DNA of 64,000 nt from Alphaproteobacteria bacterium (GCA_025934695.1 JAICWS010000002.1:124001-188000), one strand, 5' to 3'. Counted from the first letter of the stretch, positions 7,895 through 17,238 are shown. Numbers and translations: made by a program. Notes: generated by a model from the sequence alone, not told the origin.

Positions 7895-9814
7895 GTGGCG
7901 ACAGACGACGGCCATAGTCACAACAGCTCTCCGCTGCCGCGGTGGGATCTGCGCGACCTTTTTCCGGGACCGCAGTCGAAGGAATTCACCGCGGCGCTGG
8001 GCGACATTGAGGCCGAGGCCGGGAATTTCGCCGGCCGCTACAAGGGCCGGGTCGCGAAACTGACAGGCGCGCAGCTGGGCGACGCCATCCAATCCTTCGA
8101 AAAAATCGCCGAGCTCGAAGGCCGCGTGAAGAGTTACATCGAACTCACCCGCGCTATCGACAATGATCAGAGCGGCTGGGCTTCCGACGTCTCTGAGCGG
8201 TTGCGCAAGGCCGCCGAGCCGCTGCAGTTCTTCAAAGAAGAAATCAACCTTATCCGCGAAGGCGACCTGCTGGAAAAGATCCAGTCGCCCAAGCTCGCGC
8301 CCTACGGCGCCTGGATCGCCAAGACGCGCTCGTTCAAGGATCACCAGCTATCGCCCGCGGTTGAAAGCTACCGCCGCCAGATGGAGCCGGTGACCGAGCA
8401 AGCCTGGCGCCGCCTCTATGACCAGCTCATGATCGACCTGCGCTTCAAGGTCGGCGGCAAGGAACTCACGGAAGGCGAAGTCGTCAACGTCATCGACAAT
8501 TCCCCCAGCGCAAAAGAACGCCGCGCCGCCTTCGCTGAATTTACGCGCGTGCTGGGCGACAATAAAAAAACCTTCGCCCTCATTACCAATACGCTGGCTG
8601 ACCTGAAGGCGCTCGACGATCGCTGGCGCGAATTCGAAAAGCCTGAGGACGCGCGCCATCTCGACAACCAGATCGATGGCGACACCGTCTCCGCACTCAC
8701 TAGGGCTGTGCGCGACAACTATGCAAAAACCGCGCACCGCTATTACGCCTGGAAGGCAAAGAAATCGGGTGTCGAGCGCCTGCATCCCGCCGACCGCAAT
8801 GCGCCGTTGCCCGGCGCCAAAGGACGAGAATATAGCTGGGACGAGGCAAAGGAGCTGGTGCTGGCCGCTTTCGCAAAACTCTCGCCCGAGATGGAAAAGA
8901 CCGGCCGCCGCTTCTTCGACGAAGGCTGGATCGACGCCGAACCGCGCGCCGGCAAGGATTCGGGCGGCTTTTCGCACCCGGCGACACCCTCGGCGCATCC
9001 TTATATTCTCGTCAACTTCTTCGGCAGCGCCGCCGACGTCATGACGCTCGCGCACGAATTGGGCCACGGCATCCACCAGGTGCTTGCGAACGGGCAGGGC
9101 TACCTGAAATCCGACACGCCGCTCACGCTTGCGGAAACCGCCAGCGTCTTCGGCGAAATGCTCGCCTTCCGCGAACTCCTCAACCGCGAGACGGATGAAC
9201 ATGTGCGCCGCGACATGCTGGCGCGCAAAGTCGAGGACATGCTGAACACCGTGTCGCGCCAGACCGCCATGTTCACCTTCGAGCAGGAACTCCATGCCGA
9301 GCGCCGCGAGAAGGGCGAGCTGTCGCCCGACCGCATCGGCGAGATATGGCTGAAGACGCAGAAGGAAAGCTTGGGACCCGCCGTCAACCTCGACATCGAC
9401 GGCGCGCAAAATTTGTGGATGAATATTCCGCATTTCATCCAGACGCCCTTCTATGTCTACGCCTATGCCTTCGGCGACTGCCTCGTGAACGCGCTGTACG
9501 ACAGCTACAGCAGCGCCGCCGACAAGGGCGATTTTGCGCAGAAATATATCGACCTCCTGAAAGCGGGTGGCACGAAACGCCATGACGCGGCGGTGGCCGA
9601 CTTCGGCCTCGACACGACCGACCCGCAGTTCTGGAAGAAAGGGCTTTCGGTCGTCGAGCGTTATATCGATGAGCTCATCGCCCTCGACGACAGACTGGAG
9701 GCGCAAGCGAAAGCCTCTAGGACCTTCAATGACGCGGCTTCGCGCGACGCCGCGAACGGCGACAAGCCGCAGATCAGCCCAAAGAAGCCGCAGCACAAGG
9801 GGCCCACGCCATGA
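7895..9814 (+). CDS. pepF: M3 family oligoendopeptidase F (second of three)
   Basis: This 639-aa zinc metallopeptidase is of the PepF type. The HELGH motif is at residues 387-391, followed by TLAETASVFGEML and the C-terminal HFIQTPFYVYAYAFGDCLVNALY. The start is GTG at 7895 with AAAGGA about 6 nt upstream. The C-terminus extends beyond the peptidase fold into a Lys/Pro-rich tail ending KKPQHKGPTP, absent from the first copy. The stop overlaps the next pepF start by 4 nt (ATGA), so copies two and three form an operon. Confidence 0.95.
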   Translation: MATDDGHSHNSSPLPRWDLRDLFPGPQSKEFTAALGDIEAEAGNFAGRYKGRVAKLTGAQLGDAIQSFEKIAELEGRVKSYIELTRAIDNDQSGWASDVSERLRKAAEPLQFFKEEINLIREGDLLEKIQSPKLAPYGAWIAKTRSFKDHQLSPAVESYRRQMEPVTEQAWRRLYDQLMIDLRFKVGGKELTEGEVVNVIDNSPSAKERRAAFAEFTRVLGDNKKTFALITNTLADLKALDDRWREFEKPEDARHLDNQIDGDTVSALTRAVRDNYAKTAHRYYAWKAKKSGVERLHPADRNAPLPGAKGREYSWDEAKELVLAAFAKLSPEMEKTGRRFFDEGWIDAEPRAGKDSGGFSHPATPSAHPYILVNFFGSAADVMTLAHELGHGIHQVLANGQGYLKSDTPLTLAETASVFGEMLAFRELLNRETDEHVRRDMLARKVEDMLNTVSRQTAMFTFEQELHAERREKGELSPDRIGEIWLKTQKESLGPAVNLDIDGAQNLWMNIPHFIQTPFYVYAYAFGDCLVNALYDSYSSAADKGDFAQKYIDLLKAGGTKRHDAAVADFGLDTTDPQFWKKGLSVVERYIDELIALDDRLEAQAKASRTFNDAASRDAANGDKPQISPKKPQHKGPTP

Positions 9815-11733
9815 AGCAAGAACCCTTGCGCCGCGAATTCAAAAGCGCCTCCCACAAACCCAAAGCGCCTGTCAATGAGGCGGGCAAAGCCGCCAACAAC
9901 AACCTGCCGCGGTGGCGCCTGAGCGACCTTTATCCGGGCCTTGATTCAAAAGAACTCGCCGCCGCGCGCGGCGAGGCCGAACAGCGCGCCGAGGCCTTCA
10001 AACAGGAATATGAAGGCACCATCGCTTACTTAAGCGGGCCGGCCCTCGGTGAGGCCATCGCCGAATACGAAGGCATCTCGGAAACCCTGAACACGATCAA
10101 TTGCTACACGATCCTCATGGAGGCCGATAACCTCAACAACTTCGCCAAGACCGAAGGGCTGAAACGCTGGCAGGGCGAGATCGCGGAGAAGATCGGCTTC
10201 TTCGAGGACGAAATCTGCGGCATGAAAGAGCGCGACCTCATGACCAAGCTCTCGGTGCCGGAATTGGCGCCCTACGGCCCCTGGCTTGCCCGGGTGCGCG
10301 TGAATACGTCGAGCCTCGACGGCGACGTGGAATCCATGGCCGGCGATTTCCAGGCCGCCAACCGCGAGGCCTGGAAGCGGCTCTACAGCGAGACCCTCAA
10401 CGGCCTGCGCATCGAGGCGGATGGAAAATCCTTTACGCTCGATGAAATCTCCGAAGTTATCGGCAACAGCGACGATCTTTCCAAAAGGAAAGAATTGCGT
10501 CAGAAAGTCGCGGACGTGCTGAAAGCCAATTCCAAACGCATGGCGCTGATTTACAACACGATCATCAAGGACAATCTGATCGACATGGAAATGCGCGGCC
10601 AGACGCGGCCCGATCATGCCGAAAACGTGGCCAACGCAGTGACCGACGAGATCGTCGACACGATGCACAAGACGGTGAAGGATTCTTACGCCAAACTGTC
10701 GCACCGCTATTACGCCTGGAAAGCGAAGCAGCATGGCGCCGAGGTGATGGAGCGCGCGCAGGTCTCCATGGATCTGCCGAACCTGCCCGCCGACGACCGC
10801 ACCTATGAATTCGACGATGCGCGCAAGACGATCCTGCGCGCCTTCAAGAAATTCTCGCCCAAATTCGAGCGCATCGCGCGCAAGTTCTTCGATGAAAAGC
10901 ATATCGACGCCCAGCCGCGCCCCGACAAGGAAACCGGCGCCTTCTCGCTCGCGACCGGGCCCAACAACATGCCCTATATCTTCATGACCTATACGGGCAG
11001 CATCGAAGACCTGGTCACGCTGGGGCACGAGCTCGGGCACGCCGTCCACCAGGTGCTGGCCGAAAAGGCGCGCGGGCTGTTCCTGTCCGAGATGTCGACC
11101 ACGGTTTCGGAGACCGCCAGCATCTTCGCCGAAATGGTCGTGTTCGAGGAGCTGTTGCGCTCGGAAAAAGACCCGGAGCAGAAGAAGCGGCTGCTCATGG
11201 AAAAGACCGAGGGCATGATCCTCAACAGCCTGCAGCAGCTCTCCTATTACGATTTCGAAATGCGCGTCCACGAGGAACGCAAGAAGGGCGAGCTCTCGGT
11301 CGACCAAATCTCCGACATCTGGCTCGCCACGCAGCGCGAATATTTCGGTCCTGCGGTCAAGACCGACGAGTACGACCGCTATTACTGGATGACGGTGCCG
11401 CATTTCTACGACACGCCCTTCTACGTCTACTCATATGCTTTCGCGCAAACACTGGTGTCGGGCCTCTACCAGGAGGGCAAAGCGGCTGCCCGGCAAGGCC
11501 AAGCCGCCAAGGAAGAATTCGTCGAAAATTACATCGGCCTTTTGGAAACCGGCATCACGCGCAACTTCTATGAAATGTTCCAGCCCTTCGGCCTGGACCC
11601 CGAAACGCCGGAATTCTGGCAGGGCGGCCTCTCGCTCATCGACAAGTATCTGACCCAGCTCGAACAGCTCGATGCGCCGCAGCCGGTTGCGAAAATCGCC
11701 CCGAAAGCAGCGCCGAAATCTCCCAAGCCATGA
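9811..11733 (+). CDS. pepF: M3 family oligoendopeptidase F (third of three)
   Basis: This is a 640-aa PepF paralogue and the most divergent of the three. HELGH is at residues 406-410 (VTLGHELGHAVHQVLAEKARG), and the following ligand region is STTVSETASIFAEMV rather than TLAETASVFGEM. It has a Lys-rich N-terminal extension of about 30 residues before NLPRWRLSDLYPGLDS and a Lys/Pro C-terminal tail ending APKSPKP. It overlaps its neighbours on both sides by 4 nt, so it is cotranscribed with pepF2 and the small membrane protein downstream. Confidence 0.95.
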   Translation: MKQEPLRREFKSASHKPKAPVNEAGKAANNNLPRWRLSDLYPGLDSKELAAARGEAEQRAEAFKQEYEGTIAYLSGPALGEAIAEYEGISETLNTINCYTILMEADNLNNFAKTEGLKRWQGEIAEKIGFFEDEICGMKERDLMTKLSVPELAPYGPWLARVRVNTSSLDGDVESMAGDFQAANREAWKRLYSETLNGLRIEADGKSFTLDEISEVIGNSDDLSKRKELRQKVADVLKANSKRMALIYNTIIKDNLIDMEMRGQTRPDHAENVANAVTDEIVDTMHKTVKDSYAKLSHRYYAWKAKQHGAEVMERAQVSMDLPNLPADDRTYEFDDARKTILRAFKKFSPKFERIARKFFDEKHIDAQPRPDKETGAFSLATGPNNMPYIFMTYTGSIEDLVTLGHELGHAVHQVLAEKARGLFLSEMSTTVSETASIFAEMVVFEELLRSEKDPEQKKRLLMEKTEGMILNSLQQLSYYDFEMRVHEERKKGELSVDQISDIWLATQREYFGPAVKTDEYDRYYWMTVPHFYDTPFYVYSYAFAQTLVSGLYQEGKAAARQGQAAKEEFVENYIGLLETGITRNFYEMFQPFGLDPETPEFWQGGLSLIDKYLTQLEQLDAPQPVAKIAPKAAPKSPKP

Positions 11734-12278
11734 CACGCGGTAAAAAAACGGTGCTTGCCGCCGTGGCGGTCGCACTGGCGGGGCTGGTGGCGGGACTGTT
11801 CGTTTTCGGCATTTACGCGCAAAAGCTTGACGTTTATTCCTACGGTGAATTCCGGATCGCCCCCGACGTCGTCGTCAACATGAGTCTCGTGGGCCAGGAG
11901 ACCCGCGCCAAACAGTTCTTCTTTTCCGAGCGCCGGGTGACGGCGCCCTATCGCCTCTCCATGGCTTTCTTTTCCCGTCCCGGCGGCGATGCGCCTTCGA
12001 TCCAGGTGTCGGAGATCGGCGTGGCCTACGGCAATGCCGCGCCGCAGACCCTGCCCAAGGACAAGATCCAGCCGAACGCGGAATGGAGCAGCGCCATGGG
12101 CAGCCTGTGGGTGGATATCGAAGGCGTGGTCGACCGCTATGCCGACGTCCGGGTCACGCTGAAAGGCGTCTATGTGCGGCCGGACGGCTCTAAGATCCCC
12201 TTGAATCTTGCCTGCGACTTCCGCCGGAAGCCCGTGCGCTTGCTGGGTCCCGCGCTTTTCGCCTCGATCCCTGAATGA
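11730..12278 (+). CDS. Membrane-anchored protein of unknown function
   Basis: This 182-aa protein has one N-terminal hydrophobic segment (about residues 8-28) serving as signal anchor or uncleaved signal, then a beta-rich domain with no motif I recognise. The start overlaps pepF3 by 4 nt, which couples its translation to the peptidases. Whether it works with them cannot be told from sequence. Confidence 0.75.
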   Translation: MTRGKKTVLAAVAVALAGLVAGLFVFGIYAQKLDVYSYGEFRIAPDVVVNMSLVGQETRAKQFFFSERRVTAPYRLSMAFFSRPGGDAPSIQVSEIGVAYGNAAPQTLPKDKIQPNAEWSSAMGSLWVDIEGVVDRYADVRVTLKGVYVRPDGSKIPLNLACDFRRKPVRLLGPALFASIPE

Positions 12279-12358
12279 CAGGGGACGTTAGGCCCCCTCG
12301 ACAAGCGGGGTCCGGCGCGCCATCTTGGCTGAGCCATGAAGAAGAAGGTTCAAAACCC

Positions 12359-12607
12359 ATGACCGATGTCACCGAACTCGCCGGCCCAGTGGAAGAGGAA
12401 AACGGGCAGCTGGTCCTGCGCGTCCCGCTCGTCCTGGGCGGGCATGATTTCGTCCATGTCACCGAAGGCATCGCAGCGATCGATGGTCCGTACCTCAAGA
12501 TCACCCTGCCGCCCTGGCTCGTCAAGCAACTCGACCTGCGCGATGGCAGCCGCGTCTCCATCGACAACCGCGACCGCAAGTTCAACATGCAGCTTGTGTC
12601 GCGGTAG
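12359..12607 (+). CDS. Small AbrB/SpoVT-like unknown protein
   Basis: This 82-aa protein has a C-terminal half (YLKITLPPWLVKQLDLRDGSRVSI) that resembles the swapped-hairpin AbrB/MazE pattern, where a beta strand, a short helix and an LxxGxxV turn are followed by a second strand. It could be a small DNA-binding or antitoxin-like protein, but no toxin gene is next to it. I chose the ATG at 12359 (GAAGAAGG about 10 nt upstream). The upstream in-frame start at 12275 overlaps the previous gene and adds low-complexity sequence. Confidence 0.55.
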   Translation: MTDVTELAGPVEEENGQLVLRVPLVLGGHDFVHVTEGIAAIDGPYLKITLPPWLVKQLDLRDGSRVSIDNRDRKFNMQLVSR

Positions 12608-12682
12608 TTCTTTCGAAATCTCCAGCAATACCAGCGACATATTTTCCTCGACTTTTACCGCCTGCGGTTCCATCTTCTACGC

Positions 12683-14047
12683 ATGGGAAAGAAGCCCGAC
12701 AAAACCCGCGAAAAAGGCACCATCGGCAAGCGCATCAAGCGCTACGCCTCCGTCTCGACGACGATGGCGGGACTGGCGGCGCGCCTCGGCGGCCAGAAAT
12801 ATCTCGGCATCGGCATCGACAAGCCGCAGCACGCGCGGCAGCTCATGGAACAGCTGGGCGATCTCAAAGGCCCTCTTCTGAAAGTCGCGCAACTGCTGGC
12901 CACGATCCCCAACGTGTTGCCCAAGGAATATGCGGCCGAGCTGCAAAAGCTGCAAAGCCAGGCGCCGCCGATGGGCTGGCTGTTCGTGCGCCGCCGCATG
13001 ATGGCGGAACTCGGTCCCGACTGGGAAAAGAGATTCAAGTCGTTCGAAAAAGAAGCCGCCGCCGCCGCCTCGCTCGGCCAGGTGCATAAAGCGGTCACCC
13101 ACAAGGGCGAGCATGTGGCCTGCAAGCTTCAATATCCCGACATGATCTCGGCGGTCGAGGCGGATCTCAAGCAGCTGCGCCTGATCATGGGCGTGTTTGA
13201 AAAATACGACCAGAGCGTGCTGACCGAGGGTATCCAGCAGGAAATCGCCGACCGGCTCTATGAAGAGCTCGATTACGAACTCGAAGCACGGCATGAGCGG
13301 CTTTACGGCCATATGCTGGCGGACGAGGATAATGTCCATATCCCGCAGGTGATTGGCGACCTGTCCACAAAACGACTGCTCACCTCAACCTGGCTCGAGG
13401 GCCAGCAGATCCTCGAATTTATTAAGTCCAGGCCCGAGCGCCGCAACGAAATCGCGCTCAACCTCTTCCGCGCCTGGTATGTGCCGCTCTATTTTTACGG
13501 CGTCATCCACGGCGATCCGCATCTGGGCAATTATACAGTGCAGAAGGACAATTCCATCAATCTGCTCGACTTCGGCTGCATCCGCATCTTCCCGCCGCGC
13601 TTCGTCGAAGGCGTTATTACGCTCTACAACGCGCTGCAGACCGAAGACCAGGAGATGGCGGTCGAGGCCTACGAGAGCTGGGGCTTCCGCGGCCTGACAA
13701 AGCGCACGATCGAGGTGCTGAACCTCTGGGCCGGCTTTCTCTACGGCCCGGTACTCGACGACAAGGTGCGGCCCATCGGCGTGGTCGAAAAGGGCGGCAT
13801 CTACGGCCGCGACGTGGCGCAGCAGGTGCACACGGAGCTCAAGAAGATCGGCGGCATCCGCGTGCCGCGCGAATTCGTCTTCATGGACCGCGCGGCGCTC
13901 GGCCTCGGCTCGGTCTTCTTGCACCTGAAGGCGGAAGTGAACTGGCACAATCTGTTCAACGAGCTTATCGAAGGCTTCAATGTCAAAGACCTCGACAAGC
14001 GCCAGAAGACGGCGTTGAAGAAGTTCGACCTCAAGGCCAAGCATTAA
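12683..14047 (+). CDS. ABC1/AarF/UbiB family atypical kinase
   Basis: This 454-aa protein belongs to the atypical kinase-like UbiB/ADCK family linked to ubiquinone and isoprenoid lipid metabolism. It shows the family motif KGPLLKVAQLLATIPNVLP (about residues 61-79, the KxGQ-type segment), the alanine-rich nucleotide loop AAAAASLGQVHKA, the catalytic-loop equivalent HGDPHLGN (about 276) and the metal-binding LLDFGC (about 293). I see no C-terminal membrane helices, so it is closer to the soluble AarF branch than to UbiB proper. A COQ9-family gene is nearby at 4091-4705. Confidence 0.9.
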   Translation: MGKKPDKTREKGTIGKRIKRYASVSTTMAGLAARLGGQKYLGIGIDKPQHARQLMEQLGDLKGPLLKVAQLLATIPNVLPKEYAAELQKLQSQAPPMGWLFVRRRMMAELGPDWEKRFKSFEKEAAAAASLGQVHKAVTHKGEHVACKLQYPDMISAVEADLKQLRLIMGVFEKYDQSVLTEGIQQEIADRLYEELDYELEARHERLYGHMLADEDNVHIPQVIGDLSTKRLLTSTWLEGQQILEFIKSRPERRNEIALNLFRAWYVPLYFYGVIHGDPHLGNYTVQKDNSINLLDFGCIRIFPPRFVEGVITLYNALQTEDQEMAVEAYESWGFRGLTKRTIEVLNLWAGFLYGPVLDDKVRPIGVVEKGGIYGRDVAQQVHTELKKIGGIRVPREFVFMDRAALGLGSVFLHLKAEVNWHNLFNELIEGFNVKDLDKRQKTALKKFDLKAKH

Positions 14048-14080
14048 TTCTTCCCGCGTTTCCAGCGGTTTATAATAGTT

Positions 14081-14109
14081 TTGACATAAGGAAATGAAGT
14101 TGTTACGGT
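14081..14109 (+). promoter_or_regulatory. Candidate sigma70 promoter upstream of the 14135 gene
   Basis: A perfect -35 hexamer TTGACA (14081-14086) is followed after 17 nt by TTACGG (14104-14109), a poor -10. The -10 overlaps a short palindrome GTTACGGTAAC (14103-14113), which could be an operator. The start codon lies about 25 nt downstream. Confidence 0.4.
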
Positions 14110-14134
14110 AACCTGGATTTCACCGGAGACCGTC

Positions 14135-14527
14135 ATGACCTACAGCAAGTCGAACGATTACACGCTTTGCGAAACCACGCCCATCGAGGGCACCGACGCC
14201 ACGCTGACGCGCTGGTTCAATTTCGCCGCCTGCACGGTCACGACCCTGTACCGCGAAAAAGCGCAACTCTCGGAAAAGTACAAAGAGTATGCCGGCAACG
14301 GCGGTTATGCCTTGGCGGCGGCGGGCTCGGTCGCGCTTAGCTCGCAGATGCAGGTGCAGAAGTTCAGCGAGCTCGACTCGCTCAAAGAAATAGAAATCCT
14401 GCACAAGGAACTCACCACCCTCGGCGGCCATCCGCCCGCGCTCGACGAGATCCTGAATACGACGACCGAGCTGCGCAAAGACCTGCGCGTCGGGCCGCCG
14501 CTGCAACTCAAGAGTCCGAAGCCTTAA
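14135..14527 (+). CDS. Small protein carrying the LGG-P module
   Basis: This 130-aa protein is of unrecognised family. It begins with YTLCETTPIEG and RWFNFAACTV, has a helical insert of about 40 residues, and ends the module with ILHKELTTLGGHPPALDE. This is the pattern found at the C-termini of three larger proteins at 48471-51964 and in the small protein at 50661. The last residues are a Lys/Pro tail, LQLKSPKP. No signal peptide is evident; a mildly hydrophobic Ala-rich stretch (about 54-67) is too weak to call a membrane helix. Confidence 0.75.
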   Translation: MTYSKSNDYTLCETTPIEGTDATLTRWFNFAACTVTTLYREKAQLSEKYKEYAGNGGYALAAAGSVALSSQMQVQKFSELDSLKEIEILHKELTTLGGHPPALDEILNTTTELRKDLRVGPPLQLKSPKP

Positions 14528-14544
14528 CGGCAATTCAGGAAATA

Positions 14545-15501
14545 TCAGGCGGGCGCCGCAGCTAACGCCGATGCACGCGGACGCGGCGGCGGATGGGAAA
14601 ATTCTTCTTCGCGTTCCTGCAGGCGTGGCATATCGCGCACCGCGTCGTTGAAGGTTTCGGCCGTCGAGCCGGGCATACTGATGCGGCGGTCAAGCACCGC
14701 CTTCAGGATCGTCGACGTCCACTTGAACGTATCGGGAAGCGGCGTCGTGAGCGCGATGTCTTTCAGCGTCGCCAGCGACGGCTGTTCATAAAACTTCTGG
14801 AGGCCCTTCTGCAAGGCCTCGACGCGTTGCGCGTCCATCGTGTCGCGTTGCGCGAAGTCGGCCGCCAGCGTCACCATTCGCGGCGGCGTCAGCCCTTCTT
14901 CCGCCAGTCGGCCGCGCTCGCCGATGAAATCTTCGATCAGCGGCGACGAAAAATTGACGATCCCGCTTTTGACCAGAAACGCATAGCCGGCGCGGAACAG
15001 CAGGGCGGACTTCGCCAGCGTGTCGTCGCCGCCGCGTCCCATATCGCGGAGCAGCGCGAAAGCATCGGCCGCATTCTCGGCGGTCAACCGGTTGCTGGCG
15101 GACCCTTCAGGCACCACCACGTGGCCGGTTTCATGGTCGAAGACGAACTGCAGTTCGCGGCGCACCGGCAAATTGCCGAAATAACGCTGCCGGTCGTCCT
15201 GCAGGTACATGAAAATGACGGCGTCGTCGTCATTGGTGAATTGCGTGTGGCAGCACTTTCCCGATATGCAGCCGGCAATGATCGGCATTATCTCTTCTTT
15301 GCCTTCCGGGGTGTTGAACATGTCGACGAATTCCTGGAGCTTGGCGGGATCGGAATTGATGATCTGCCCCGATGCGACCTCGACGAAGGTGACGCGGCCC
15401 GCGAAATCGGGAAAGCTATCGTAAAACTCGCTCGCCGCCGCTTGCAGGTCGAAGGAATCGGCCGCGGCCTTCGGAACTGTCTCTGCTATGGCATCCGCCA
15501 T
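14545..15501 (-). CDS. Putative HETGH metallopeptidase, unknown family
   Basis: This 318-aa soluble protein has the zincin-type motif HETGH at residues 123-127 (LQFVFDHETGHVVVPEG), followed about 13 residues later by ENAADAFALLRDM, which could supply the third zinc ligand. A cysteine pair GKCCH lies near residue 83. The C-terminus ends in a Pro/Arg/Ala tail (PPPRPRASALAAAPA). The start at 15501 has AGAGG 5 nt upstream; an ATG 15 codons further up has no comparable site. The layout recalls the two HExxH proteins at 27917 and 46267, without convincing similarity outside the motif. Confidence 0.65.
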   Translation of the reverse strand: MADAIAETVPKAAADSFDLQAAASEFYDSFPDFAGRVTFVEVASGQIINSDPAKLQEFVDMFNTPEGKEEIMPIIAGCISGKCCHTQFTNDDDAVIFMYLQDDRQRYFGNLPVRRELQFVFDHETGHVVVPEGSASNRLTAENAADAFALLRDMGRGGDDTLAKSALLFRAGYAFLVKSGIVNFSSPLIEDFIGERGRLAEEGLTPPRMVTLAADFAQRDTMDAQRVEALQKGLQKFYEQPSLATLKDIALTTPLPDTFKWTSTILKAVLDRRISMPGSTAETFNDAVRDMPRLQEREEEFSHPPPRPRASALAAAPA

Positions 15502-15524
15502 GGTAACCTCTTCTGGAAGACCCC

Positions 15525-15554
15525 ATTGTACATAACGGCGGATCAAAAATCCAA
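15525..15554 (-). promoter_or_regulatory. Candidate promoter of the HETGH protein gene
   Basis: Read on the minus strand, TTGGAT (15554-15549) and TACAAT (15530-15525) are separated by 18 nt, with the start codon about 24 nt downstream of the -10. Further upstream (15559-15576) is the sequence TTAACATAAGATATGAAG, the first 12 bases of which recur at 46041-46052 upstream of an ankyrin gene. Confidence 0.4.
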
Positions 15555-15689
15555 TTATTTAACATAAGATATGAAGAGGCCTGCTTAACCCCCTGATTCC
15601 CCATGACATGCTGCAGTGCAAAAGGTTGAGTTTACGATCCAAATCCTGCATGCTCTAGGCTCATGTTTCGACTTCAAGGATGCTTTTCC

Positions 15690-16817
15690 ATGAAACTCGC
15701 CATCGGTAAAGAAACCCTGCCCGCCGAAAAACGCGTGGCCGCGACGCCCGAAACTGTCAAGAAACTCATCGCGCTGGGCGCGGAAGTGGCGGTCGAGCAG
15801 GGCGCGGGCGCCAATGCTGCTATCCCTGACGAGACTTATGCGATGGCGGGCGCCAAAATCGTCCCCGCCGCCGATATTTATAAAGACGCGGACGTCATCC
15901 TGCGCGTGCGCCATCCGACGGTCGGCATCGAGAAAATGAAAAAAGGCGCGGTGCTCATCGGCCTGCTTGCCCCCTACCAGGAAAAAGAAACGCTCAAGGC
16001 GCTGGCGGCGCAGGGCGTCATCGCCTTTTCAATGGAACTCGTGCCGCGCATCACGCGCGCGCAGACGATGGACGTGCTCTCCTCCCAGGCGAACCTCGCC
16101 GGCTACCGCGCCGTGCTCGAGGCCGCGAACGAATTCGGCCGCGGCTTCCCAATGATGATGACGGCGGCCGGCACCGTGCCGCCCGCGAAGGTCTTCATCA
16201 TGGGCGCGGGCGTGGCCGGATTGCAGGCCATCGCGACCGCGCGGCGCCTCGGCGCGCAGGTGTCGGCGACCGACGTGCGCCCCGCCGCGAAGGAACAGGT
16301 GCAGTCGCTGGGCGCTTCCTTCGTCATGGTCGAGAATGAAGAAACAAAAGCGGCCGAAACATCCGGCGGCTACGCCAAGGAAATGAGCGAGGACTACAAG
16401 AAACAACAGGCCGCGCTGATATCCGAAACCATCCGCAAGCAGGATATCGTCATCACGACCGCGCTGATCCCGGGCCGCAAGGCGCCGGTGCTGGTCAATG
16501 AAGAAATGGTGCGCTCGATGAAGCCGGGTTCCGTCATTGTCGACCTCGCGGTCGAGCAGGGCGGCAACGTTGCGCTCGCCCGATCGGGCGAAGTCGTAAA
16601 CGCGGGCGGCGTGAAGATCGTGGGTTATCCCAACATGGCGAGCCGCATTCCGGTCGACGCGTCGGCGCTCTACGCGCGTAATCTGCTTAACTTCCTGACG
16701 CCGCTTGTCGATAAGGAAACCAAGAACCTCAAGATCAACTGGGAAGATGATATCGTCAAGGCGACCGCGCTGACGCGCGACGGCCAGATCGTCCATCCCA
16801 ATTTCCAGGGAGCCTGA
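15690..16817 (+). CDS. pntA: Proton-translocating NAD(P) transhydrogenase subunit alpha part 1
   Basis: This 375-aa protein is the soluble NAD(H)-binding domain I of the membrane transhydrogenase that transfers hydride between NADH and NADP+ using the proton gradient. The N-terminus IGKETLPAEKRVAATPETVKKL, the RVRHP segment and the Rossmann loop VFIMGAGVAGLQAIATARRLGA are typical. The start at 15690 has AAGGA about 9 nt upstream; the frame also contains an ATG at 15663. It lacks the membrane domain, which the next gene encodes, so this is the three-subunit alphaproteobacterial arrangement. Confidence 0.95.
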   Translation: MKLAIGKETLPAEKRVAATPETVKKLIALGAEVAVEQGAGANAAIPDETYAMAGAKIVPAADIYKDADVILRVRHPTVGIEKMKKGAVLIGLLAPYQEKETLKALAAQGVIAFSMELVPRITRAQTMDVLSSQANLAGYRAVLEAANEFGRGFPMMMTAAGTVPPAKVFIMGAGVAGLQAIATARRLGAQVSATDVRPAAKEQVQSLGASFVMVENEETKAAETSGGYAKEMSEDYKKQQAALISETIRKQDIVITTALIPGRKAPVLVNEEMVRSMKPGSVIVDLAVEQGGNVALARSGEVVNAGGVKIVGYPNMASRIPVDASALYARNLLNFLTPLVDKETKNLKINWEDDIVKATALTRDGQIVHPNFQGA

Positions 16818-16820
16818 TCC

Positions 16821-17222
16821 ATGGCGAACGAATATCTGACCGATAAGGCGGCCCAGCTTTCCGCGCAGGCGACCGCGCTCGCCCAGCAGGCGCAGGACCT
16901 GGTGCACGCGGCAGCCATGCAGGCGCCTGAGGCCGGAACGCCGTTCTTCGTCGTGGGCCTGACCGTCTTCGTGCTGGCCTGCTTCGTCGGTTACTACGTC
17001 GTCTGGCGCGTGACGCCGGCGCTGCATTCGCCGCTGATGGCGGTCACCAACGCCATTTCCTCCGTCATCATCGTGGGCGCGCTCATCGCAGTCGGCCTGT
17101 CGGCCAATACGGGGCCGAAGCTCATGGGCTTCCTCGCGGTCGCGCTCGCCTCGGTCAACATCTTCGGCGGCTTCATCGTGACGCGGCGCATGCTGCAGAT
17201 GTTCTCGAAGAAAAAGAAATAA
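16821..17222 (+). CDS. pntAB: NAD(P) transhydrogenase subunit alpha part 2 (membrane domain)
   Basis: This 133-aa protein has an N-terminal amphipathic stretch, then about three membrane helices (residues 37-58, 67-92 and 95-117) separated by short loops. It matches the C-terminal membrane part of E. coli PntA, encoded separately here. The motif [14 protein letters not shown] is characteristic. It lies 3 nt after pntA and 16 nt before pntB. Confidence 0.95.
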   Translation: MANEYLTDKAAQLSAQATALAQQAQDLVHAAAMQAPEAGTPFFVVGLTVFVLACFVGYYVVWRVTPALHSPLMAVTNAISSVIIVGALIAVGLSANTGPKLMGFLAVALASVNIFGGFIVTRRMLQMFSKKKK

Positions 17223-17238
17223 GGAGCTTAGGCGCACC

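Noticed and set aside
8348-11403. Long minus-strand frames (482 and 457 codons) opposite pepF2 and pepF3
   Set aside because: They mirror conserved peptidase codons, and similar low-complexity frames appear opposite all three copies. They are GC artefacts.
11730-12607. A toxin-antitoxin pair formed by the 182-aa and the small AbrB-like protein
   Set aside because: The 182-aa protein has a membrane anchor and no toxin motif, and the genes are 80 bp apart with separate ribosome sites.
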